Assembly (NCBI RefSeq): GCF_001909055.1
Contig: NZ_LVWI01000046.1
Location: 22,218-86,217 of the forward strand
Length of the DNA: 64,000 bases
From: Paenibacillus helianthi
GTDB lineage: Bacteria; Bacillota; Bacilli; Paenibacillales; Paenibacillaceae
Direction: 5' to 3'
Below the pieces are notes generated by a model. The model was given only the letters and a program-made list of their open reading frames with translations. It did not search any database and had not been told where the DNA came from. Position numbers and translations under genes: made by a program. This document shows positions 35,947-44,228 of this stretch, piece by piece (position 1 is the first letter of the stretch; each line of letters begins with the position of its first letter).

Positions 35947-36202
35947 GATAAGTATCTCCTCTGAGTATCAAATACTTAGCGAATCTTTATTTCAAAAAGC
36001 GAGTTCAAACCCCTTTTCGATCCCTCCCAAACCCTCCCTTCCAAGGGAGGGCCCCAAGGGCTCTGCCCTCTGGACACCCGGCTAAGTGCAACTGGCGTAA
36101 GTGAACACATAGATGGTGCTTAGGACGTGAGAGGAAGGATCGCTTTTCGTCCCTGAACGGGACACGCTATACCCATACGGGATCTAGGTCCGAGTAAAGA
36201 CT

Positions 36203-36300
36203 AAAGATTAGAGCTTAAAGATAGAGCTTAAAGATTAGAGCTTAAAGATTAGAGCTTAAAGATTAGAGCTTAAAGATTTGAATTAAAGATTAAGAACGTA
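36203..36300. repeat. Tandem 14-bp repeat (AAAGATTAGAGCTT)
   Basis: Five copies of AAAGATTAGAGCTT start at 36203, 36217 (one base short), 36230, 36244 and 36258, followed by two degenerate copies to about 36300. There are no conserved spacers, so it is not a CRISPR array. Confidence 0.85.
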
Positions 36301-36323
36301 AATCCAAAAGACTAGAGCAAAGA

Positions 36324-36358
36324 CCAGGTCGTCCTATGTTGTACTATGGACGACCTGG
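36324..36358 (-). terminator. Hairpin just after znuC
   Basis: Perfect 11-bp stem CCAGGTCGTCC (36324-36334) with GGACGACCTGG (36348-36358), 13 nt past the znuC stop. On the minus strand it is followed by TCTTTGCTC, a weak U-tract; it may attenuate or stabilise the znuAC mRNA. Confidence 0.5.
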
Positions 36359-36371
36359 GCAAAGCAGCAGT

Positions 36372-37121
36372 CTAGGAAAGTGTATGCTGCAGGTTATCTA
36401 CTGCGCAATCCTGTGCGTCATGAGAGTGACGGCAGTAGAAATTGATTTTGCCGTTTTTTTGCACAGGATCCTTACCCAGATAATTCTTGATCATGTCTAT
36501 GTCATGCGACACCATCAGGAATGTCATGTGGTGATGCGCATGCATATGCATAATCAATTCGAAGAATCCGGCCTGAGTTTCGGCGTCAATGCCGACCGTA
36601 GGTTCGTCCAGAATCAGCAGATCGGGATGATTGATCAGCGCCCGGGCCAAAAAGACGCGCTGCTGCTGGCCGCCGGACAACTGACCGACTCTTTTCTCCG
36701 CGATGTCCTGGATCCGCATCACTTCCAGCGCATCGTCGCATTTCTGCTGCTGCGCCTTGGATATTCTGCGGATCAGGTTTTTGTTATTATATAGTCCGGA
36801 CAACACAACCTCCCGCACCGTCGCAGGGAACAGAGGATTGAATGCATTCTTCTGCGGCACATAGCCGATCCGTTCCCAATCCTTGAATTTTCTGACCGGC
36901 TGTCCGAACAACTTAATTTCACCGCTTGTTGCAGGGAGTAGGCCGACAATCATTTTCAGAAGCGTGGTTTTACCGGCGCCGTTCGAACCAATAATGCCCA
37001 GGAAATCCCGTTCCTTCACGGTATAATTGAGGTCTGTAATTACCTTCTGCTCTCCATAGGAAAAGGATAAATCCTGTATTTCGATCATATGCTGATGGCA
37101 GTCCAGGGATACCGATTGCAT
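36372..37121 (-). CDS. znuC: Zinc ABC transporter ATP-binding protein ZnuC
   Basis: 249 residues. Walker A GSNGAGKTTLL, Q-loop, signature LSGGQQQRVFLA and Walker B LLILDEPTVGID are all present. C-terminus ends in a His/Cys-rich tail (YCRHSHDAQDC) that could bind zinc. ATG at 37121 is chosen because AAAGGCGG lies about 7 nt upstream; the frame to 37139 would start with a GTG inside that site. It follows znuA by 32 nt. Confidence 0.94.
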   Translation of the reverse strand: MQSVSLDCHQHMIEIQDLSFSYGEQKVITDLNYTVKERDFLGIIGSNGAGKTTLLKMIVGLLPATSGEIKLFGQPVRKFKDWERIGYVPQKNAFNPLFPATVREVVLSGLYNNKNLIRRISKAQQQKCDDALEVMRIQDIAEKRVGQLSGGQQQRVFLARALINHPDLLILDEPTVGIDAETQAGFFELIMHMHAHHHMTFLMVSHDIDMIKNYLGKDPVQKNGKINFYCRHSHDAQDCAVDNLQHTLS

Positions 37122-37153
37122 GTGAGTACCGCCTTTCACTTATACTTTCCTTT

Positions 37154-38128
37154 TTATTGTAAGGCCAGAATGAGATTTTGCAAATTTTTCTCCATCAATG
37201 TAAAGTAGTTGTCCCCATTCTTCTCTTGCGCCTCTGTCAGTCCCTCAACCGGATTGAGCACCATCGTGGATACCCCGGCTTCCCCTGCGAGGGTTTTCGC
37301 CAGTTTGTCAGACACCAGCTCCTCGAAAAAAATGTAGCGGATGCCCTTCTTCTTCACCAAATCAGCAAGCTTAAGCAAGTCCTGACTTCGCGGCTCTGCA
37401 TCAGCCGACAGCCCCATTATGGCATGCTGTGTCAAACCGTAGTCACGGGCCAGATAAGCAAAGGCCTGATGGGAAACCACAATCTCATGATTGGGCAGCT
37501 TCGTCAGCTCCAAGGTGAATTTACGATCCAGCGTCTCTAAACGTTCGGCAAGCTTGTTATAACGTTCTTCATAACCATCCTTATGTGAGGGGTCCACGGA
37601 CTGAAGACTTTCTTTTATATTCTTAGCCATAATCAGCGCTGACTTCGGACTTACCCAAGTATGAGGGTCAGTATGCAGAGTATCCGTACTTACTTCTCCC
37701 CCTGCTTCACCTTCTCCTCCATGATCATGCCCGTCTTCCTCATCGGACATAATATAATCAACACCCTTGCTGACCTGGGTTGCTTGGACCTTGCTGTCAC
37801 TATCCAGACTCTTGAGGAAATTTGGCACCCAGCCTTCCAGCCCGGCACCATTATACAGGAAGAGCTGAGCTTTGGAGGTATTGATAATATCCTGGCTGCG
37901 CGGTGTCCAATCATGCGGCTCTACGCCCACTGGCAGCAGGTTGATGGCATTAATATCATCCCCGCCAATCTCACTGGCAAATTCATATATGGGATAAAAA
38001 GTAGTAATCACATTCACTTTACCTTTGACGATACTTCCGCTGCTCTTCGGACCACAAGCTGCAAGCAGCAAAAATACCAGCAAAGTCAGCGTAAGCAGCA
38101 CGCCCCTGTGCAGGCTCTTGAATAACAT
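37154..38128 (-). CDS. znuA: Zinc-binding lipoprotein ZnuA
   Basis: 324 residues. A lipoprotein signal ends at LLLAAC (Cys about residue 25). The cluster-9 binding fold shows INLLPVGVEPHDWTP (metal-binding His), a His/Glu/Asp-rich loop EEDGHDHGGEGEAG (about 135-148), and IVVSHQAFAYLARDYG. The acidic His loop favours zinc over manganese. First gene of the operon. Promoter with Zur-like boxes directly upstream. Confidence 0.92.
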   Translation of the reverse strand: MLFKSLHRGVLLTLTLLVFLLLAACGPKSSGSIVKGKVNVITTFYPIYEFASEIGGDDINAINLLPVGVEPHDWTPRSQDIINTSKAQLFLYNGAGLEGWVPNFLKSLDSDSKVQATQVSKGVDYIMSDEEDGHDHGGEGEAGGEVSTDTLHTDPHTWVSPKSALIMAKNIKESLQSVDPSHKDGYEERYNKLAERLETLDRKFTLELTKLPNHEIVVSHQAFAYLARDYGLTQHAIMGLSADAEPRSQDLLKLADLVKKKGIRYIFFEELVSDKLAKTLAGEAGVSTMVLNPVEGLTEAQEKNGDNYFTLMEKNLQNLILALQ

Positions 38129-38149
38129 TTGATTGATCGACTCCTCAAA

Positions 38150-38199
38150 TCGTAAATTTTACTATTTGAATTATAATAGTAATCGTTACGATAAGTCAA
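38150..38199 (-). promoter_or_regulatory. znuA promoter with two Zur-like boxes
   Basis: Minus strand: TTGACT (38194-38199), 18-nt spacer, TATAAT (38170-38175). Two 7-1-7 palindromes close to the Zur box lie here: 38177-38191 (TAGTAATCGTTACGA as written on plus) within the spacer, and 38150-38164 (TCGTAAATTTTACTA) just downstream of the start point. A repressor at either would block transcription. Confidence 0.65.
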
Positions 38200-38227
38200 T
38201 AAGTTCACTACGATCATATCCACAAAA

Positions 38228-38264
38228 AAGGAACACCTGCCGGTACCCGCGGCAGGTGTTCCTT
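38228..38264 (-). terminator. Terminator of metG
   Basis: A long stem (AAGGAACACCTGCCG with CGGCAGGTGTTCCTT) followed on the minus strand by TTTTTTGTG. It lies 37 nt after the metG stop and upstream of the znuA promoter. Confidence 0.8.
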
Positions 38265-38300
38265 ACCTCAAACTATGAATTCAGGCTGGATCAGTTCAGC

Positions 38301-40325
38301 CTATTTCACAATTGCGCCGTTCGGCATACTGTCCGGTACTGTAGCAATGGTCAGCTGATCGCCCTTGGAGGCTGCCAGGATCATGCCTTGAGACAGCTCA
38401 CCCCGCAGCTTCACCGGCTTCAGGTTAACGATACAGATTACCTTGCGTCCCACCAGTTCCTCCGGTGTATAGAACTTGGCAATGCCGGAGACGACCTGTC
38501 GCTGCTCATACCCTAGATCCAGTTGCAGCTTCAGAAGTTTGTCCGCCTTCTTAACCGGCTCAGCGGCAATAACCTGGGCCACACGCAGTTCAGCTTTGGC
38601 GAAATCATCAATACCGATTTCTTCCTTGTGCTCCTCTTCCGGCTCATCCGCTACAGCTGAAACAGCTCCCGCATCAGCAACAGGGGCAGCTTCTGCTTCT
38701 GCCGGTTTGCCTGAGCCCATCGCCTCGGCGATGTAGGCCACTTCCTGTGCCACATCCAGACGCGGGAAGATGGGATCACCCTTGGCCAGCTTGGTTCCGG
38801 CTGGAATGAGGCCAAAGGATTTGCCGCTGTCCCAGGTGGTCAGCTCACCCTTCTCAATGCCTAGCTGCTGCCAGATCTTGGCCGGTGCTTCTGTCAGGAA
38901 CGGCTGCAGCAGGATCGAAGCTGTGCGCAGTCCTTCCACTAGATGTCTCATCACGGAAGCCAGCTCGCCGTTTCTGCTCTCATCCTTCGCGAGCACCCAG
39001 GGCTGGGTCTCGTCGATGTATTTATTCGTCCGGCTGATGAACGCCCCAATGGCTGTAAGCGCCACGGAAAACTCCATTTTTTCCATAGCTTCTTCCACTT
39101 TGGCATAAGTGCTCCGGGCTGCAGTCTCAAGCTCACTGTCAAACGCCGTCACATTGCCTGCATAGGCTGGAAGCACACCAGCGAAATACTTCTCCACCAT
39201 TGCTCCCGTGCGGTTCAGCAGGTTGCCAAGGTCATTCGCCAGGTCATAATTGACGCGGTCGACGAAGCTCTCTGGAGTAAACGTGCCATCCGATCCGAAC
39301 GGAACCTCACGCAGCAGGTAGTAGCGCAGTGCGTCCAGACCGTAGCGGTCGATCAGCGTCACAGGGTCCACCACATTGCCCTTGGATTTGGACATTTTAC
39401 CATCCTTCATCAGCAGCCAGCCATGCGCAAATACCTTTTTCGGCAGCGGCTCGCCGAGCGCCATCAGAATGATTGGCCAATAGATCGTATGGAAACGCAC
39501 AATTTCCTTACTCATGATATGAACATCCGCCGGCCAGAATTGATCATACAAACTGCGGTCCTCGGAGCCATATCCCAGAGCTGTTATATAATTCGTAAGC
39601 GCATCTATCCATACATAGACCACATGCTTTTCGTCGCCTTTGACCTTAACGCCCCAATCAAAAGTGGTACGTGATACGGCAAGATCCTCCAGACCAGGCT
39701 TGATAAAATTGTTGATCATCTCATTCTTGCGCGATTCTGGCTGAATAAAATCCGGGTTTTCCTCGTAATACTGCAACAACCGGTCCACATATTTACTCAT
39801 CCGGAAGAAATAACTTTCTTCCTTGACCAATTCGACGGGATGTCCGCTGTCCGGACTTTTGCCTCCAGTGATATTTCCTTCCGCATCACGCTCGATATCC
39901 ACCAGTTGAGTCTCAGTGTAAAAAGTCTCGTCCGAGATGCAGTACCAGCCCTCGTATTCCCCTTTGTAAATATCACCCTGCTTCAGCAGCCGGTCAAAAA
40001 TATCCGCCACCACTTTTTTATGGCGCTCTTCAGTTGTACGGATGAAATCATCATTCGAGATGTCTAGCTTGCGCCACAGGTCTTTGATGCCAGCAACGAT
40101 CCCGTCAACGAACTCCTGAGGTGTCTTGCCGGCCTTTGCAGCCTTCTCTTCAATCTTCTGTCCATGCTCATCCGTACCGGTCAGGTAACGTACCGCATAG
40201 CCGCGCAGCCGCTTGTAGCGCGCCATTGCATCTCCGGCCACTGTCGAATATGCATGACCGATATGCAGCTTGTCACTCGGATAATAGATCGGGGTTGTCA
40301 GATAAAATGTTTTCTTGTCGCTCAT
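38301..40325 (-). CDS. metG: Methionyl-tRNA synthetase
   Basis: 674 residues, the full-length form. HIGH-type motif PIYYPSDKLHIGHAYS near the N-terminus, KMSKSKGN in the middle, and a C-terminal tRNA-binding (EMAP/Trbp111-like) domain (about 575-674) after an Ala/Glu-rich linker. Charges tRNA-Met. AAAGGA lies 9 nt before the ATG. Transcribed from a promoter at 40746-40774 through a T-box leader that responds to uncharged tRNA-Met. Confidence 0.97.
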   Translation of the reverse strand: MSDKKTFYLTTPIYYPSDKLHIGHAYSTVAGDAMARYKRLRGYAVRYLTGTDEHGQKIEEKAAKAGKTPQEFVDGIVAGIKDLWRKLDISNDDFIRTTEERHKKVVADIFDRLLKQGDIYKGEYEGWYCISDETFYTETQLVDIERDAEGNITGGKSPDSGHPVELVKEESYFFRMSKYVDRLLQYYEENPDFIQPESRKNEMINNFIKPGLEDLAVSRTTFDWGVKVKGDEKHVVYVWIDALTNYITALGYGSEDRSLYDQFWPADVHIMSKEIVRFHTIYWPIILMALGEPLPKKVFAHGWLLMKDGKMSKSKGNVVDPVTLIDRYGLDALRYYLLREVPFGSDGTFTPESFVDRVNYDLANDLGNLLNRTGAMVEKYFAGVLPAYAGNVTAFDSELETAARSTYAKVEEAMEKMEFSVALTAIGAFISRTNKYIDETQPWVLAKDESRNGELASVMRHLVEGLRTASILLQPFLTEAPAKIWQQLGIEKGELTTWDSGKSFGLIPAGTKLAKGDPIFPRLDVAQEVAYIAEAMGSGKPAEAEAAPVADAGAVSAVADEPEEEHKEEIGIDDFAKAELRVAQVIAAEPVKKADKLLKLQLDLGYEQRQVVSGIAKFYTPEELVGRKVICIVNLKPVKLRGELSQGMILAASKGDQLTIATVPDSMPNGAIVK

Positions 40326-40347
40326 TTCTTGTCATCCTTTCGTCTTG

Positions 40348-40445
40348 GCAAGTGGAAACGGCTTTGCCGTCCTATTCAGGACGGGATCCGCTTCAGTGAG
40401 AAATATAAGAATTTATATCGTAAAACATATAAATCCTTATATTTC
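40348..40445. repeat. Bipartite palindromic repeat, copy B, inside the metG leader
   Basis: GAAACGGCTTTGCCGTCC followed by GGACGGGATCCGCTTC forms the first imperfect hairpin, and GAAATATAAG...CTTATATTTC the second. It aligns end to end with 6223-6324. It lies between the T-box terminator and the metG ribosome-binding site, so it is part of the read-through metG mRNA. Confidence 0.7.
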
Positions 40446-40451
40446 AAACAC

Positions 40452-40705
40452 AAAAAACTCCCGCCCCAATATGGGGCGAGAGGATTACTCACGCGATACC
40501 ACCCAAAATTCCCCGGCTCCTTGCAGAGCACAGGCTTCGCCAGTTCCCGAAGTGGGAACTGTCCATTAACGCTGGAACACGCCGTGACCTAACGCAGCCT
40601 TCTAACACGGCCTGCCGCTCGCCCACAGTTCCTCCCGGACCATCTTCAACCTTCTCACCATACCGGCTTTCATCACATTCCCGGCTCTCTGTCATGGTTG
40701 TCCCG
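40452..40705 (-). promoter_or_regulatory. T-box riboswitch (tRNA-Met) upstream of metG
   Basis: On the minus strand: stem I is closed by GGACAACC and GGTT...GTCC, with an AG-rich bulge and the specifier ATG (40641-40643) in the loop GAAGATGG. The T-box sequence GGGTGGTATCGCG (40492-40504) follows, then a terminator with stem CTCGCCCCATAT...GGGGCGGGAG (40458-40480) and TTTTTT (40452-40457). Uncharged tRNA-Met would favour the antiterminator. Confidence 0.88.
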
Positions 40706-40745
40706 ATTTACTTATCCGTTCCTTGGAATTCATCGTATTATCCAA

Positions 40746-40774
40746 AATATACCCATGCCGGGCCACTATGTCAA
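40746..40774 (-). promoter_or_regulatory. Sigma-A promoter of the metG T-box leader
   Basis: Minus strand: TTGACA (40769-40774), 17-nt spacer, TATATT (40746-40751). It lies inside or next to the last codons of yidD. Start point near 40739. Confidence 0.7.
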
Positions 40775-41035
40775 GTTGCCTTTGCCGATTCTCCCCCCGG
40801 TGGGGCGTTCTTCCCGTGGAGGCACAGGATCAAGTCCTCCCGGATGGAAGGGATGACATCTGGCAATCCGCTTAGCTGCCAGCCACGAGCCCTTCACCGG
40901 ACCATGGACTTCAATAGCTTCCAATGCATAGGCTGAGCAGGTAGGATAGAAGCGGCAGGTTGCCGGTTTGATCGGTGAGATGAACTTGCGGTACACACGG
41001 ATTGGTGCCTGGATCGTCTTGCGTCCTATATCCAT
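40766..41035 (-). CDS. yidD: YidD, membrane protein insertion efficiency factor
   Basis: 89 residues. The YidD signature YRKFISPIKPATCRFYPTCSAYALEAIEVHG and the C-terminal RIARCHPFHPGGLDPVP are clear. A small membrane-associated protein helping YidC-dependent insertion. ATG at 41035 lies 1 nt past the zur stop codon (TGAcATG), so the two genes are translationally coupled. The frame continues upstream to 41122 but inside zur. The family normally sits near rpmH-rnpA-yidC; the link to zur is unusual. Confidence 0.9.
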   Translation of the reverse strand: MDIGRKTIQAPIRVYRKFISPIKPATCRFYPTCSAYALEAIEVHGPVKGSWLAAKRIARCHPFHPGGLDPVPPREERPTGGRIGKGNLT

Positions 41036-41036
41036 G

Positions 41037-41498
41037 TCAGCGGCCTTCTTTGCCATGAGCCGCAAGGGCAATCTCTTCTTCACGGTTCTGTTCACAATCC
41101 TTGCAGTATCCGAACACCTCAAATTTATGCTTGACCACCCGGAATTGGTCAGGTGTATCCGTTAGATTCATCGGGCAGAAATTGATCGGGTAAGTCTTCA
41201 TGCATTGAAGGCAAATCATATGGTGATGGTGATGATCCTGATTGCAGCTGCCCTTGAACTTGACACCCTCCTCAAACACCACCTGCTCCAGTACCCCAAG
41301 CTCCTCCATGATCCGCAGATTGCGGTACACCGTATCGAAGCTGAGCCCGCTGTATTTACGGCCCATATGCTCATATACATCCTTCGCGGATAAATATCCC
41401 GTATTCTCGCCGAATAGCTTGGCAAGCGTTTTACGCTGATCGGTGATTCGCAGTCCCTGCCCCGACATGGCTTCCAGTATTTGATCTGTCGACAGCAT
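41037..41498 (-). CDS. zur: Zinc uptake regulator Zur (Fur family)
   Basis: 153 residues. N-terminal winged helix (about 5-80; LRITDQRKTLAKLF, GLSFDTVYRNL) and a C-terminal metal-binding dimerisation domain with DHHHHHMICLQC, a central CPMN and FEVFGYCKDC, which match B. subtilis Zur closely. Zinc-bound Zur represses zinc importers, here presumably znuA. I use ATG at 41498 because GGGAG lies 8 nt upstream; ATGs at 41513 and 41570 lack such a site. Coupled with yidD. Confidence 0.9.
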   Translation of the reverse strand: MLSTDQILEAMSGQGLRITDQRKTLAKLFGENTGYLSAKDVYEHMGRKYSGLSFDTVYRNLRIMEELGVLEQVVFEEGVKFKGSCNQDHHHHHMICLQCMKTYPINFCPMNLTDTPDQFRVVKHKFEVFGYCKDCEQNREEEIALAAHGKEGR

Positions 41499-41593
41499 TT
41501 GCTCATCTCCCATAACATGTTCTTTGTTTTGCACTCTCTTAATAATGCCCCAAAACAAAAGCCCCGTCAATAAAGCCTCGCGGCTCCTGCAGC

Positions 41594-41640
41594 AAAAGGC
41601 CTGTCAGCCGTTCCCATAAGGGAATGCTGACAGGCCTTTT
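41594..41640. terminator. Bidirectional terminator between zur and the PKD protein gene
   Basis: Perfect 15-bp stem AAAAGGCCTGTCAGC (41594-41608) with GCTGACAGGCCTTTT (41626-41640). It ends the PKD-protein gene on the minus strand, 16 nt after its stop. Confidence 0.8.
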
Positions 41641-41656
41641 GACGAAACTGCCCGAT

Positions 41657-43909
41657 TTATTTTTTGGCCAGAATGGGTGTAAAGACCAGGTTTACCGGAA
41701 GATTGCTGCCGGAAGCCACCGAGAATACGATATCCACCGGACCTGTATATTCGCCGGATCGATAGAGCACAGCGTTCATGTCGGAGCTGGATAAGTTCCC
41801 TTTGTTCGGCAGATTAATAATCGATCCGTTGACCATTATAGACCCCAGATAATTGCCTCCGCGCGGATTGAATGTAATCAGTGTATTCTTGGCGACACTC
41901 TCGAGTCTGATTTTGTATAGAACCCCGAAGTTGCCTGAGTTCGAAGCGGCTGTTCCGCTCATCGGATCAACACCGACCAGATTCAGGTCTTTGCTGTTAT
42001 CACCAAGCACAAGCTTCGACTGTGTGGCTCCAACCTCATCAAAGACACTGATTATACGTGTAGACTCATCGTAGGTTCCCCGGTTGTGTACACCATCACG
42101 GTCCAGAAGGGGCAGAGTTGGCAACAATGCTACCGGATCTTTAGTCTGCTCAACCATTACAACGTTATACTGCACTGCCAAATCACTGGACAGGTCAGCA
42201 CTTAGTGAGAGCACTTCACCAGGTTTCATGGCGACTTTACTGATATCCGTCATGATAGGCATACTTTGCCCCGGTTGAAGAGTAATCGTTCCATAACTTG
42301 AGTTGTTAAGCATGGATTGGTAATACTTTTGGATCGAAATTTTACCTGTGTATTCCGGTGATGTGGCCGGACCCGCAATTCCCAAATATTGGGTAGTAAT
42401 TGTAGTTGGGTACAAGTTGTTGTTCGTTGCGATTACATACAGCTTCTGTCTAGTGGACATATTGTTCATGTGGTGAACCAGGAAACGGGTTAATCCAACC
42501 GATGTTTCGCGGTACAGCACACCCTCCGAATTGACCGTTTCCGGGCTGTTGCTGCGAATCAGCTTATATCCCTCGGAAGACAAATTGTACTGCAGGTTTG
42601 GCAATCCTGGAATCGAACCGCCGTCCATCGAGATAATATCACCAGGAACTGTGAACAATTTGGCTACTTCATCCTGGGTATACAACTGCTCACTTGTAAT
42701 ATTAATGGTTTTCTCGAACGTACTGCTCAGTCCGTGTTTGTCAGTTACTTTGAGCTGGATCGAAACAGGTCCCGGATTAAAAAAGGCCAGTGCGCGGTTC
42801 GTCCACTCAACCGTCAGTTCTTCACCTTCAGGATCATAACTCAGGTCGGTAAGGGTCACCGGCTCACCCATTTTGTATTCCTCTTTATCGGAAGTGAAAT
42901 TGGCAACAGGCGGCTGGTTCGGCTGGAGGACTTGAAAGGTCACTGAATAAGGATCACTTGTCTGTCCGGAAGCGTCCGTTACCGAATAGGTTACCGTATA
43001 AAATCCCGGCTGATCATAAATATCCATTTTGTTGCCGCCCCACTGTTCAGTTACAATTGCAGTGCCATTGGGCGATGAATTCTTGGTTACATAATTCACA
43101 GTCGTTTGTCCGGCATAAATTACAGTCGGCTGTACAGTAAAAGAAGCCGTAGGCTTCATGTTCAGTGATAGAATGACACGTTTCCCCACGTTATCAACAC
43201 TATAAGGGATGGATAGAGCACCTGTAATCGAGGTCAAAGGAATCATGAATGTTCCCTTGAACTGGTAGGCAGGACCTTTCATAGGCACCTTGTTGCCATT
43301 TACCGTATAGATCTTGCTGTCTGTTTTAAAACGCATGATGCTGTCGCCTTTGGTTACAATAACTTCCTTTGTTTTTGTATCATAGGTATATTTTACGCCA
43401 ACCATTTCCACCATGGCACGAATCGATACATAGGATACGCCATACTTAACTGCCATTGGCTGATTAGCCAAATACGGGGTGCCATTCTTATACATTTTAT
43501 TACTGTTCATCATAAGTATGAGTTGGTTCGCTCCAGCAGTCGGGATAATTTGTCCCCCTGTAGTCCCACTTGGTGTGATCGTGCCAGGTGTAGCTGTAGG
43601 TATTGCTGATTGTGCGGGTACCGGTGTGGCTGAAGGCACTACCGTTGCAGCAGGAATGGCTGATGCAGAAGGCATCGCTGATGGTGTCGCTGTTGGTGTT
43701 GGTGTTGCTGTCCCCGGTGAAACCAGCGGAGGCAGCGGGTCAGTAGCAGCAGGCTCTGGCGCCATCACAGGAGTAGGGGTAGCCTCGGCTGCTTGAACTA
43801 CTGTTCCAGTTGTAGTGGTGGTGCTTACAGGGACGGCAAACGCCGGCACTGCCGCTGCAACCTGAGATATAGCCAGGACTGCAACTAACGAAATTTTTTT
43901 CAAATTCAT
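41657..43909 (-). CDS. Large secreted protein: copper-amine-oxidase N domain and PKD-like domain
   Basis: 750 residues. A signal peptide (about 1-25, ending AFA) is followed by a long Pro/Thr/Ala/Ser low-complexity linker (about 30-115), a copper-amine-oxidase N-like domain (about 120-250) and PKD-like modules (about 255-395; PVANFTSDKEEYKMGEPVTLTDLSYDPEGE). The C-terminal 350 residues are mostly beta and unrecognised. A surface or envelope protein of unknown function. ATG at 43909 with AAGGAG 7 nt upstream; the frame to 44035 would add a non-signal stretch. Confidence 0.85.
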   Translation of the reverse strand: MNLKKISLVAVLAISQVAAAVPAFAVPVSTTTTTGTVVQAAEATPTPVMAPEPAATDPLPPLVSPGTATPTPTATPSAMPSASAIPAATVVPSATPVPAQSAIPTATPGTITPSGTTGGQIIPTAGANQLILMMNSNKMYKNGTPYLANQPMAVKYGVSYVSIRAMVEMVGVKYTYDTKTKEVIVTKGDSIMRFKTDSKIYTVNGNKVPMKGPAYQFKGTFMIPLTSITGALSIPYSVDNVGKRVILSLNMKPTASFTVQPTVIYAGQTTVNYVTKNSSPNGTAIVTEQWGGNKMDIYDQPGFYTVTYSVTDASGQTSDPYSVTFQVLQPNQPPVANFTSDKEEYKMGEPVTLTDLSYDPEGEELTVEWTNRALAFFNPGPVSIQLKVTDKHGLSSTFEKTINITSEQLYTQDEVAKLFTVPGDIISMDGGSIPGLPNLQYNLSSEGYKLIRSNSPETVNSEGVLYRETSVGLTRFLVHHMNNMSTRQKLYVIATNNNLYPTTITTQYLGIAGPATSPEYTGKISIQKYYQSMLNNSSYGTITLQPGQSMPIMTDISKVAMKPGEVLSLSADLSSDLAVQYNVVMVEQTKDPVALLPTLPLLDRDGVHNRGTYDESTRIISVFDEVGATQSKLVLGDNSKDLNLVGVDPMSGTAASNSGNFGVLYKIRLESVAKNTLITFNPRGGNYLGSIMVNGSIINLPNKGNLSSSDMNAVLYRSGEYTGPVDIVFSVASGSNLPVNLVFTPILAKK

Positions 43910-44167
43910 GGTATGACTCCTTCTGCTCCTATTAGTAGTATATAAGGAAAGTAAATCTCTCTCTGCAATCCTTATAATCCCTGCAAAAACGCAATCGTCC
44001 GTAAGGGACGAGACTGTGATTTTTGCCACGTTCATTTACAAAACATAGTATTAGACGCAGGAGTCCTTAAAAAGTTTCATTAAATGTAAAGAAAAGATTA
44101 AAAATTATTACCATTTATTATCACCAGAACCCCATTGTCATTCTAACAGGCTTCACTTTGCACTACA
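43910..44167. other. Gene-free region upstream of the secreted PKD protein
   Basis: AT-rich leader and promoter region. It contains a small hairpin TCGTCC/GGACGA (about 43995-44011) and several T-rich runs. I saw no match to c-di-GMP, SAM or other riboswitch consensus. The minus-strand start is undetermined. Confidence 0.4.
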
Positions 44168-44208
44168 AAAAAGAGACGCTAACCTTGTGGACAAGGTCGT
44201 CGCCTCTT
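44168..44208 (-). terminator. Terminator of the first sugar cluster's regulator gene
   Basis: On the minus strand GAGGCGACGACCTTG pairs with CAAGGTTAGCGTCTC around a 4-nt loop and is followed by TTTTTTGTAG. It lies 21 nt after the response-regulator stop. Confidence 0.8.
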
Positions 44209-44228
44209 CAGGTGTATCAATCCTATGC

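Larger units (their letters stand above)
35947..36371. other. 425-bp gene-free region between znuC and znuB
   Basis: No credible gene. From the znuB side: a GC-rich stretch of short hairpins (CCCTCCCTT/AAGGGAGGG near 36035-36055, AGGGC/GCCCT near 36058-36070, GTCCC/GGGAC near 36150-36165), then the tandem repeat at 36203-36300 and a hairpin at 36324-36358 close to the znuC stop. It looks like a degraded repeat insertion. Confidence 0.6.

Noticed and set aside
36203..36300. Possible CRISPR array
   Set aside because: Repeats are directly contiguous 14-mers without spacers and there are no cas genes.
41037..41570. Longer start for zur and classification as Fur or PerR
   Set aside because: Only ATG at 41498 has a spaced GGGAG; DHHHHHMICLQC and FEVFGYCKDC match Zur, and the neighbouring znuA has Zur-like boxes.
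43910..44167. c-di-GMP or SAM riboswitch ahead of the secreted PKD protein
   Set aside because: Only a 6-bp hairpin is present; the conserved core sequences of these aptamers are missing.
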